From: Candidatus Moraniibacteriota bacterium
GTDB taxonomy: Bacteria > Patescibacteriota > Minisyncoccia > Moranbacterales > UBA2206
Direction of reading: 5' to 3'
DNA length: 5,283 bases
Assembly (NCBI GenBank): GCA_003543115.1
Contig: DPJH01000024.1
Location: forward strand, 1,040-6,322
The notes beneath the pieces were generated by a model, which saw only the letters and a program-made list of their open reading frames with translations, did not search any database and was not told the origin of the DNA. The stretch's first letter is position 1. The number at the start of each line of letters is the position of its first letter. The position numbers and the translations under genes were made by a program. Shown one piece after another: positions 1 to 5,283 of this stretch.

Positions 1-575
1 GCGTTGAAAGCTGTCCAATTTTTTCTATATAGTTCTGCCAAGAGTCCGGTCAAATTATACACTGCACTATTTTCTTTTTTAAATTCCAAAGAAGAATGTT
101 TTTGCACGCCCCGAGTGTGAATAGCGGCCGCAATCAAACCGCGCTGACTGGTAGCAATTTTTAGGCCAGTCGGTTCCATCACGATGAAATTGCCTTTTTT
201 GATTTTCACTTTTTTCGCTCCGCAAAAATCATCCTCCTCGCCTACAGTGAAAATTAAACCGATGTTTTCTAATTTTCTCGCTGCCATGATCGCTCCAGCC
301 AAATTGCCTTTGTTGTCTATCGCCCCTCTTCCAAAGATTTTGTCTTTCGTGATTTTAACAGTCACCGTACCCGGAACCGTGTCCATATGGACTACGATAT
401 ATGTTTTTGGCTTTCCTTTGGTAGCGACAACATTAAATCGATCTTGCTCGACTATCTGTTTTTTAACCTTAAAGTCCGTTAGTTCTGAAACCAAAAAATC
501 TCCCATCGCTTTTTCCTGTCCGGAAACAGATGGAATTTTCAACATTTTGATTAATAAGCTTTCAATTTCAGTCAT
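1..575 (-). CDS. M20-family zinc metallopeptidase/deacylase, ArgE/DapE/LysK-like (3' end outside window)
   Basis: This is the N-terminal 191 residues of an M20 metallohydrolase, a family of cytoplasmic two-metal enzymes that cleave amide bonds in N-acyl amino acids or small peptides. I translated it by hand from the ATG at 575; the frame stays open to the window edge. Visible motifs are HMDTVPG (H63 metal ligand, D65), GRGAIDNKG (D87, expected bridging ligand), VGEEDD (E113 expected catalytic base, E114 ligand) and MEPTG (E134, expected third-site ligand). From about residue 147 the sequence enters the lid/dimerisation domain, with the family's GxxxHSS-like segment at H160. The final His ligand lies outside the window. 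Motif wording and tight spacing look most like ArgE/LysK-type deacetylases, but the substrate (acetylornithine, LysW-lysine, succinyl-diaminopimelate or a dipeptide) cannot be decided. Only a weak AAAGAG lies 4 to 5 nt before the start. It follows the acetyltransferase gene by 109 bp, separated by a strong hairpin. Confidence 0.9.
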   Translation of the reverse strand, partial: MTEIESLLIKMLKIPSVSGQEKAMGDFLVSELTDFKVKKQIVEQDRFNVVATKGKPKTYIVVHMDTVPGTVTVKITKDKIFGRGAIDNKGNLAGAIMAARKLENIGLIFTVGEEDDFCGAKKVKIKKGNFIVMEPTGLKIATSQRGLIAAAIHTRGVQKHSSLEFKKENSAVYNLTGLLAELYRKNWTAFN

Positions 576-595
576 ATTACTCTTTGATTTAATTA

Positions 596-601
596 ATTAT
601 A
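596..601 (-). promoter_or_regulatory. candidate -10 box upstream of the M20 peptidase gene
   Basis: The minus strand reads TATAAT exactly, 20 bp before the peptidase ATG, in an AT-rich stretch just after the hairpin at 614-646. No good -35 hexamer sits at the usual distance, because that position falls inside the hairpin arm. The implied transcript would have a leader of about 14 nt. AT-rich DNA yields such hexamers by chance, so this is tentative. Confidence 0.35.
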
Positions 602-613
602 TAATGAATGATT

Positions 614-646
614 GGGAAGCAAATGGCAAGTTTCCATTTGCTTCCC
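614..646 (-). terminator. perfect 13-bp hairpin after the acetyltransferase gene, probable terminator
   Basis: The arms GGGAAGCAAATGG (614-626) and CCATTTGCTTCCC (634-646) are perfect reverse complements around a 7-nt loop. The element starts 38 bp past the acetyltransferase stop and ends 38 bp before the peptidase start. There is no T-run on either side, so it is not a textbook intrinsic terminator. It may act as a T-poor terminator, an mRNA 3' stabiliser or a processing site. The structure is directly visible; its role is inferred. Confidence 0.55.
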
Positions 647-684
647 GTCGGAATAAAAAGCGGTTTTATTTGGTGAGAAAAATC

Positions 685-1224
685 TTAGAGACTGTCCAGA
701 ATCCAATAGGTTCTTTCAGAAAACTTCGCGTCTCTGGCTAGCAATTCTTTGAATCCCAGTTTTGCATAAAGAAAGCGAGCTGGCAGCGCTTTTTCATTGG
801 TGCGAAGAAGAATTTTTACGAAATCATTGCGCCTTGCTGATTCTATAAGCCATTCAGAAATTTTTCTCCCGATACCCTTGGTTCTATATCGAGAATCTAC
901 GCCCAATTCATCGATATAGAAATATCTCTCCCGATCATCAAGGAAATCGTCCAGAATGTGTCCATTAGAAATGGCTTGCATTTCTTTTTTGGAAACTTCA
1001 TAACCCCAAGAAAATCCGCACACCGCGCCCGATCTTTCATCTAGAGCAAAAACGGCATTGGCATTTTTCTTAGTGAACTCTCTTTCCATATCCTTTTGGA
1101 CTTCAGAAGCTATCCAAAAGTCCTCATTCCAAGGCGGCTCCTTCCAGACTTGGCAATATAACTCAGCCGTTTTCTCGATAACAATCTTTTCTAATTGACC
1201 GCTTATCAAATCGATGAAGTTCAT
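685..1224 (-). CDS. GNAT-family N-acetyltransferase
   Basis: A 179-residue single-domain GNAT enzyme, which would transfer an acetyl group from acetyl-CoA to an amine; the acceptor is unknown. The core motif A is clear: strand FYIDELGVD (about 102-110) followed by SRYRTKGIGRKISEWLIE (111-128), where the R-x-x-G-x-G type loop binds the CoA pyrophosphate. A later LYAKLGFKE segment (152-160) is the usual GNAT motif B, with the LGF turn. The N-terminal part has a LYCQVWKEPPWNEDFW segment (22-37), a PWNE-type sequence seen in many small GNATs. I chose the ATG at 1224 over an in-frame ATG at 1263 because AAGGAGA lies 6 nt upstream of 1224, while the longer start has no ribosome site and runs into the upstream terminator. 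It sits alone between two hairpins. No signal peptide or membrane segment is visible. Confidence 0.88.
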   Translation of the reverse strand: MNFIDLISGQLEKIVIEKTAELYCQVWKEPPWNEDFWIASEVQKDMEREFTKKNANAVFALDERSGAVCGFSWGYEVSKKEMQAISNGHILDDFLDDRERYFYIDELGVDSRYRTKGIGRKISEWLIESARRNDFVKILLRTNEKALPARFLYAKLGFKELLARDAKFSERTYWILDSL

Positions 1225-1230
1225 AGTCCA

Positions 1231-1237
1231 TCTCCTT
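1231..1237 (-). promoter_or_regulatory. strong ribosome binding site deciding the acetyltransferase start
   Basis: The minus strand reads AAGGAGA, 6 nt before the ATG at 1224. It is the strongest Shine-Dalgarno in the window apart from an orphan one after purL, and it places the start 13 codons inside the longest frame. A TATAAC hexamer at 1251-1246 could be a -10 box, but it is very close and has no matching -35. Confidence 0.75.
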
Positions 1238-1261
1238 TTTTCATTGTTATATGGAAAATAC

Positions 1262-1291
1262 AAAAACCTCTTCCTATCCCGGGAAGAGGTT
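1262..1291 (-). terminator. intrinsic terminator downstream of the TrpR-like regulator gene
   Basis: On the minus strand AACCTCTTCC (1291-1282) pairs with GGAAGAGGTT (1274-1265) around a 7-nt loop, and the 3' arm runs into a short T-run ending at 1262. The stem begins 20 bp after the regulator stop and ends 41 bp before the acetyltransferase start. It should separate the two genes into different transcripts, or reduce read-through if they are cotranscribed. Confidence 0.75.
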
Positions 1292-1310
1292 CATAAAAAT
1301 TCAAAAAAAT

Positions 1311-1637
1311 CTACATCAACCTTTTCCCTGAACTAGAAGAGGTTTTATGATGATTTTTGGAAATTCGCCCAAGCGCCAAACGATATCCGCCCAACCCATT
1401 TTTTAGCCATTGGGAAATTCTGGCTATTGTAGTTGAGCTAAGTCCTGTTTCTCTGATGATTTCAATATAAAGTTTCTTTGCATCCAACATTTGAACCGCT
1501 TTCCAACGGTTTCCCAATTCCAAAATTTCCTTTTCCGTCAAAAGGTCGCGCAAAAAATTTCGCATTTCTTGTTTTGTCTTGAGCCTCAACAAAATCTCAA
1601 TCAAATCTTCAGTTTTCCGGTTTTTCCATGTTTCCAT
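1311..1637 (-). CDS. TrpR-family DNA-binding protein of the YerC/YecD type
   Basis: A 108-residue all-helical regulator related to the Trp repressor. The core is FLRDLLTEKEILELGNRW (28-45), typical of the family's N-terminal helices. It is followed by a helix-turn-helix: YIEIIRETGLSSTTIARISQ (57-76) has the G-x-S-x-x-T-I-A-R-I-S pattern, and WLKNGLGGY (77-85) is the characteristic exit (compare the YerC RCLRYGPGGY type). This combination identifies the YerC/YecD subgroup, about 100 residues long, whose ligand and targets are poorly known; tryptophan binding should not be assumed. The C-terminal 20 residues are Ser-, Lys- and His-rich and probably disordered. The ATG at 1637 is the only plausible start and lacks a clear Shine-Dalgarno. 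Two tandem palindromes lie within 40 bp upstream, suggesting autoregulation, and an intrinsic terminator follows. Confidence 0.88.
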   Translation of the reverse strand: METWKNRKTEDLIEILLRLKTKQEMRNFLRDLLTEKEILELGNRWKAVQMLDAKKLYIEIIRETGLSSTTIARISQWLKNGLGGYRLALGRISKNHHKTSSSSGKRLM

Positions 1638-1643
1638 AACTTG

Positions 1644-1676
1644 CTTTAGTATGATAAATTACTTTACTATAATAAA
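1644..1676. promoter_or_regulatory. tandem palindromic operator candidate upstream of the TrpR-like gene
   Basis: Two 15-mers, CTTTAGTATGATAAA (1644-1658) and CTTTACTATAATAAA (1662-1676), match at 13 of 15 positions and repeat with an 18-bp period. The second, extended by one G, is a near-perfect dyad: 14 of 16 positions match its own reverse complement. The first box ends 6 bp before the regulator's ATG. On the minus strand the boxes contain TATCAT (1656-1651) and TATTAT (1674-1669), both plausible -10 hexamers, so a bound dimer would block the promoter. TrpR-family proteins bind palindromes as dimers and E. coli TrpR represses its own gene; that the YerC-like protein binds here is inference. 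Confidence 0.5.
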
Positions 1677-1697
1677 GCATGGCAGATTGATAGATAT

Positions 1698-1703
1698 TGT
1701 CAA
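1698..1703 (-). promoter_or_regulatory. consensus -35-like hexamer upstream of the TrpR-like gene
   Basis: The minus strand reads TTGACA, an exact -35 consensus, 61 bp before the regulator ATG. The best -10 candidate downstream, TATTAT at 1674-1669, is 23 bp away, longer than the usual 16 to 18 bp. The proper 17-bp position holds ATGCTT, a poor -10. It may be part of a weak promoter needing an activator, or coincidence. Confidence 0.25.
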
Positions 1704-1758
1704 GAATTCCGCAGATATTTTAGATGGTTAATACTGCTAAATATTAAACTATCAAATA

Positions 1759-1995
1759 TTACATCAAATCTTTTTTCATCCTTTCGAATTCTTCCTTGTT
1801 TATTTCTCCCTTTGCATAACGTTCCTTCAGGATATCCCTGGGGTTTCTTTCATCTCTATCTCTTCTCCTATATTTGTCATCCTTGACCAAAGCTAAAATT
1901 CCCCAGATGACCAATCCCCAAAAGACAAGCATAAAAATCCAGCCGAAGCCGAACCATCCTCCCCCCCATCCATTGTTGTAAAAATTTCCCATCAT
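1759..1995 (-). CDS. small SHOCT-domain membrane protein
   Basis: A 78-residue protein in three parts. Residues 3-19 are rich in Gly, Trp, Phe and Asn. Residues about 18-37 form one hydrophobic helix (FMLVFWGLVIWGILALV), a single membrane span. A highly charged linker (KDDKYRRRDRDER, 38-50) leads to a C-terminal SHOCT motif at about 52-78, recognised by RDILKERYAKGEINKEEFER. SHOCT is a short C-terminal helix-turn-helix module found on many bacterial membrane proteins and thought to mediate oligomerisation. The Arg/Lys-rich linker after the span predicts a cytoplasmic C-terminus. The start is MM at 1995/1992; a partial Shine-Dalgarno AGGT lies 7 nt before the first ATG. It has no obvious functional partner. 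The 98 bp from the purL terminator to its start hold no convincing promoter; TATTAT occurs at 2051-2046. Function unknown. Confidence 0.88.
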   Translation of the reverse strand: MMGNFYNNGWGGGWFGFGWIFMLVFWGLVIWGILALVKDDKYRRRDRDERNPRDILKERYAKGEINKEEFERMKKDLM

Positions 1996-2002
1996 AAGAT
2001 TT

Positions 2003-2006
2003 ACCT
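2003..2006 (-). promoter_or_regulatory. weak ribosome binding site of the SHOCT gene
   Basis: The minus strand reads AGGT 7 nt before the first of two adjacent ATG codons (1995 and 1992), just after an 8-nt T-run. It favours the first ATG slightly; the two starts differ by one methionine only. Confidence 0.4.
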
Positions 2007-2086
2007 AAAAAAAATTTATCCAATCCAAAAATCATCATCTTCTACATAATAATACTTTGAAAGGAAATTTTTATTTCATTCTCTAT

Positions 2087-2128
2087 AAAAAATAAGAGCT
2101 CTGCCAGTCGTTTGACTAGCAGAGCTCT
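2087..2128 (-). terminator. strong intrinsic terminator of purL
   Basis: On the minus strand AGAGCTCTGC (2128-2119) pairs perfectly with GCAGAGCTCT (2104-2095). After one mismatch an inner AGTC/GACT stem closes on a 4-nt loop, giving about 14 pairs. TATTTTTT follows directly (2094-2087). The stem lies 32 bp after the purL stop and points to purL being the last gene of its transcript. Confidence 0.88.
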
Positions 2129-2140
2129 ATTGGCTCCTTT

Positions 2141-2158
2141 CCTGATTAGATAATCAGG
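2141..2158 (-). other. small hairpin immediately after the purL stop codon
   Basis: CCTGATT and AATCAGG pair around a 4-nt loop, starting 2 bp past the purL stop. The minus strand then reads AAAGGAGCC (2140-2132), a Shine-Dalgarno-like string with no start codon at a suitable distance, before the main terminator stem. It may be an accessory stem that helps termination or protects the mRNA 3' end. Confidence 0.5.
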
Positions 2159-2160
2159 TT

Positions 2161-5100
2161 TTAATTCTTCATACACCATTCATAGGCATTCCGGAACATC
2201 TGTATCCACGGCGCCACTCCGATTCGTTGGAGTTCTTGCTTCATCTCCTCGGGCAACCAATGCGCTTGCCAAGGCAAGAAAACCCTTTCCGGATGAGGCA
2301 TAATTGCCAGATGAAGCCCATCTTCCGAACAAAGACCGGCGAGACCCCCTTCTGATCCGTTCGGATTGAACGGATATTTTTCTGTGGCCATGCCAGCATC
2401 ATCCACATACACCAGCGGAACCAAACCTTCCTCCTGAACAGCCCTTCTGATTGCCGGGTATGGAAAAATCAATCTCCCTTCCCCATGATCGACATGGATT
2501 CCAAAGACCAATCCTTCCATGCCCCGAAGCATCATTGCTTGGGATTTTTCCACCTTGACCGTAGTCCAGCGAGACTCAAAACATCCTGAAACATTGTGCA
2601 CAAAGCGTGGCTGGTTTTCAGGATCAATATCCAGCCATGGCACCCAGCCGAGAAGACCGAACAATTGGCAACCGTTGCATACGCCGAGAGAGAATGTGTC
2701 GGGACGATGGTAGAAATCCCAAAACATTTTTTTCAATCTCGGATTAAACATGATGGTTGCCGCCCAACCTTTGGCCGAGTCGGGGACGTCGGCATAGGAG
2801 AAACCGCCGACCGCAGCCAAACCTCGGAAGTCGTCGAGACTCACCTTCCCGACCAGGAAATCATTCATGCAGACATCCCAGGGTTCAAAGCCGGCCATAT
2901 AGAAGGCCGAGGTCATCTCGCGGTCGGAATTCGAACCCTCATCCCGCAAAATAGCCACTTTGGGTTTGTCAGTACGTTCTAAAAATGACATGTTCAACGG
3001 ACTGATTTTAAACGGTACTTTATACTCCGACCCAACGCGGTCAAAGATGCTAGCCTTTTCCGCATCCGCGCATCCTGACTTCCTCCGCAATCTTTCCAAC
3101 TGATAGGATGTTTCTTCCCACCAGCCGCGGAGCAGTTGCATTTCTTCATCCAACACAATCTCTCCGTTGCAGCTTATCCGTATTTGCTTTTCCTTAGTGG
3201 AATGTCCGATAAGAGCCCACGGCACTCCAGCTGATTCCAGGACTTGCCGCACTGTCTTCCAATCACGCTCCGAGCACTCACACACAAACCCGAGTTCTTC
3301 GGAAAAAAGCATTTCCAGCGGATTGCCCGCTCCCGGAATCGTGACATCAAGCCCGCAATTTCCGGAAAACACCATTTCCAAAATGGTCGTGATCAACCCG
3401 CCATCACTGCGATCATGTCCAGCGGAAATCAATTTTCTAGCGATAAGCTCCTGTATGACTATAAATGCGCGTTTCAACATCACTTCGTCATCCATATCCG
3501 GAGATTCATTGCCAATTTGACCCAGCACTTGCGCCAGAGCCGAACCGCCCATGCGGTTTTTCCCGAAACCCAGATCAATTGCAAAAAGTAGGCTTCCGGG
3601 ATGCTTTATGTCCGGTGTTATTTTCTGTGTGATGTCCGGTACCGCCGCATAAGCGGAAATAACTAACTCACGCGGAGACTTTACAGTTTCACCGTCGACC
3701 AGAGTAGCCATCGATAAACTATCCTTACCGCCGTCCACCGCCATACCAAGAGCTCTCATAACATTGCGCATGGCTCTGGCAGCGTCATAAATAGCTGCGC
3801 CTTCCCCAGTCAGTTTCGGCGCCCACATCCAATTGGCGCTGCACTTTACTTGCGATAATTCTTCAATCACTACAAACGCCAGATTAGTAAGAGATTCACC
3901 TACCGCCATTCTGGCACCTGCTGCCGGATCAACCAACATCTTGATCGATTGTTCGCCGATAGCTGTAGCAATCCCTGTTTTTCCAAAATGGCTTTGGGCG
4001 ACCACTGCCACATCCCCGACAGTCAACTGCAATGGCCCGCAGCATTGCTGCTGCGCAACAAGTCCCGTCACCGCACGATCCACCTTACTTGTGAGAAATC
4101 GTTTGGATCCGACAGAAACTAGACGCAACATATCATACAATGCATCTTTAACAGTTAGTCCTTTCGGAAACTGTAGCGGTTTTCCGACAAATGGTTTTCT
4201 GTTGTCGGTAAAAGTTTTTTGAGGAATCTTCCCCAAAAGTGCCGGCAAATCAATATTCACCGGGGTCGTATCGTCATTGGAATCATGCACGACAAATTTC
4301 AGATCGCCGGTCACTTCTCCCAACACCTCACAATGCACTTTCTCCCTGGCACAGATCGCCTGAAATTTTTCAATGTTTTCCGGCCGAATCAGAAAGCCAT
4401 TACGCTCTTGATATTCAGCCACATAAATTTCCAGCACCGACATCGTGGGATCCCCCACTCGAATGTTGCGAATTTCGATGCGTCCTCCGGATTTTTCCAC
4501 CAATTCCTTGAGAACATTAGCGGGTCCGCCCGCACCCTGATCATGAATCACATCGATCAAGGTTCGGTCTCCCATTTCATTACAGGCTCGGATAACACGA
4601 TTCATCTTCTGTTCCATTTCCGCGTCGCCCCGCTGCACCGCATTGAAATCGAGGCTGGACTTATTCTCGCCTTGGAGCATGCTCGAAGCCGCTCCTCCGC
4701 CGAAACCTACCCGATACGCCGGACCGCCCACCTGAACGATGAGCATGCCTTTTTCCGCCTCACTCTTTTTCGTTAACCGCGCATCGATCTGCCCTATGCC
4801 TCCAGTGAACATGATGGGCTTCAAAAACCCCCAGCGTTCACCATTTGGCAAGCGCATATCAAACGATCTTGTGAAACCGGCAATCAACGGTTCGCCGAAC
4901 TTGTTTCCATAGTCCGACGCTCCATTGCTGGCTTCGATTTCAATCGTAAGCGCATCCGCCAAATTGTCCGGACATGGATAATGCTTTTCCCATGGCAGTT
5001 CATAGCCGGGAATATGCAAACTTCCCACACAATATCCGGCCGTGCCAGCGATGACAAACCCACCTCTCCCTGTTCCTTGCACATCCCGGATCCTTCCGCC

Positions 5101-5283
5101 TGTTCCGGTTTCCGCCCCAGGAAATGGAGCGACACCGGTCGGAAAATTGTGAGTCTCGGCGGTCAACAATGGATGATATTTCACATCCACTAATTCGAAT
5201 GCCGATGGCTCACCTGGATTTTTAGGGACAATCGTTTGGATCCAATAACCTTGGATAACGCTTGAATTATCCGCAAAAGCTAT
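2161..5283 (-). CDS. purL: Phosphoribosylformylglycinamidine synthase, long single-chain type (5' end outside window)
   Basis: PurL (FGAM synthase) converts formylglycinamide ribonucleotide, glutamine and ATP to formylglycinamidine ribonucleotide, the fourth step of cytoplasmic de novo purine synthesis. The window shows 1,040 C-terminal residues; the frame is open to the right edge, so a GTG at 5190 is internal and not the start. Counting from the edge, the synthetase half holds ETHNFPTG (43-50, ATP site), a GTGGRIRD loop (60-67), HDQGAGG (247-253), SANWMWAPKL (482-491), VDGGKDSLSM (516-525) and GHDRSDGG (622-629). The glutaminase domain runs from about 773 to the end, with LGVCNGCQ giving nucleophile Cys869, and MPHPER giving His997 and Glu999, so the triad is intact. 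About 250 to 280 N-terminal residues (the PurS-like domain and linker) are missing, judging from long PurL of about 1,230 to 1,340 residues. Wording matches the animal/Bacteroidota branch better than the E. coli one. It ends at a strong terminator, and no other pur gene is in view. Confidence 0.97.
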   Translation of the reverse strand: MAFADNSSVIQGYWIQTIVPKNPGEPSAFELVDVKYHPLLTAETHNFPTGVAPFPGAETGTGGRIRDVQGTGRGGFVIAGTAGYCVGSLHIPGYELPWEKHYPCPDNLADALTIEIEASNGASDYGNKFGEPLIAGFTRSFDMRLPNGERWGFLKPIMFTGGIGQIDARLTKKSEAEKGMLIVQVGGPAYRVGFGGGAASSMLQGENKSSLDFNAVQRGDAEMEQKMNRVIRACNEMGDRTLIDVIHDQGAGGPANVLKELVEKSGGRIEIRNIRVGDPTMSVLEIYVAEYQERNGFLIRPENIEKFQAICAREKVHCEVLGEVTGDLKFVVHDSNDDTTPVNIDLPALLGKIPQKTFTDNRKPFVGKPLQFPKGLTVKDALYDMLRLVSVGSKRFLTSKVDRAVTGLVAQQQCCGPLQLTVGDVAVVAQSHFGKTGIATAIGEQSIKMLVDPAAGARMAVGESLTNLAFVVIEELSQVKCSANWMWAPKLTGEGAAIYDAARAMRNVMRALGMAVDGGKDSLSMATLVDGETVKSPRELVISAYAAVPDITQKITPDIKHPGSLLFAIDLGFGKNRMGGSALAQVLGQIGNESPDMDDEVMLKRAFIVIQELIARKLISAGHDRSDGGLITTILEMVFSGNCGLDVTIPGAGNPLEMLFSEELGFVCECSERDWKTVRQVLESAGVPWALIGHSTKEKQIRISCNGEIVLDEEMQLLRGWWEETSYQLERLRRKSGCADAEKASIFDRVGSEYKVPFKISPLNMSFLERTDKPKVAILRDEGSNSDREMTSAFYMAGFEPWDVCMNDFLVGKVSLDDFRGLAAVGGFSYADVPDSAKGWAATIMFNPRLKKMFWDFYHRPDTFSLGVCNGCQLFGLLGWVPWLDIDPENQPRFVHNVSGCFESRWTTVKVEKSQAMMLRGMEGLVFGIHVDHGEGRLIFPYPAIRRAVQEEGLVPLVYVDDAGMATEKYPFNPNGSEGGLAGLCSEDGLHLAIMPHPERVFLPWQAHWLPEEMKQELQRIGVAPWIQMFRNAYEWCMKN

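Noticed and set aside
184..741. Plus-strand 185-residue open frame
   Set aside because: It lies opposite the M20 peptidase, whose minus-strand frame carries all family motifs; the plus-strand protein has no recognisable domain and runs on through the hairpin and into the acetyltransferase 3' end.
1225..1263. 13-codon N-terminal extension of the acetyltransferase from an ATG at 1263
   Set aside because: No ribosome site precedes it and it abuts the upstream terminator, while the ATG at 1224 has AAGGAGA at ideal spacing.
1335..1346. A further AGAAGAGGTTTT string resembling the arm of the terminator at 1262-1291
   Set aside because: It lies inside the regulator coding sequence and is a short partial match, most likely coincidence.
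2519..4776. Several plus-strand frames opposite purL, including 185- and 129-residue ones
   Set aside because: They are antisense shadows of a fully conserved PurL; their translations are low in recognisable motifs and have no start signals.
4600..4800. Possible recoding or frameshift in purL
   Set aside because: The whole 1,040-residue frame is continuous and all expected motifs occur in order.
4884..5135. Minus-strand 83-residue frame inside purL
   Set aside because: It is an alternative frame of the conserved PurL region and has no family similarity that I recognise.
5188..5190. GTG as the start of purL
   Set aside because: The frame remains open for 31 more codons to the window edge with sequence fitting long PurL, and a start here would remove the whole N-terminal domain.

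Overview
The window comes from a bacterial chromosome, and every gene I can support is on the minus strand. In minus-strand order they are: a large purL missing its 5' end (5283 to 2161), a small SHOCT-domain membrane protein (1995 to 1759), a TrpR-family regulator of the YerC/YecD type (1637 to 1311), a GNAT acetyltransferase (1224 to 685) and an M20-family metallopeptidase cut off by the window's left edge (575 to 1). I see no rRNA, tRNA, CRISPR array, transposase or integrase. Long plus-strand reading frames lie opposite these genes and read as shadows.

The organism cannot be fixed from one window. Standard code, Shine-Dalgarno sites and hairpin-plus-T-run terminators indicate a bacterium. 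The small genes are moderately AT-rich (about 37 to 45% GC in the 60-base lines I counted), while purL is near 50 to 53% in the lines I counted. YerC-like regulators, SHOCT mini-proteins, single-gene units and a compact M20 enzyme would suit a candidate-phylum (Patescibacteria-like) genome, but that is only a guess. The PurL sequence looks more like the animal/Bacteroidota branch of long PurL than the E. coli branch, which together with its GC content hints at horizontal acquisition.

Layout: purL ends in two consecutive hairpins, the second with a T-run, so it probably forms its own transcription unit. The SHOCT gene follows after about 165 bp. The regulator gene is preceded by a tandem pair of near-identical palindromes over its likely promoter, the best candidate here for an undescribed regulatory site. 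A clear intrinsic terminator lies between the regulator and the acetyltransferase, whose start is fixed by a strong Shine-Dalgarno. A perfect 13-bp stem lies between the acetyltransferase and the peptidase.

The genes do not form an obvious pathway. PurL is de novo purine synthesis, the peptidase is amino-acid or peptide metabolism, and the others are a regulator, an acetyltransferase and a membrane mini-protein of unknown role. The terminators suggest mostly independent units. I found no convincing new multi-gene system.
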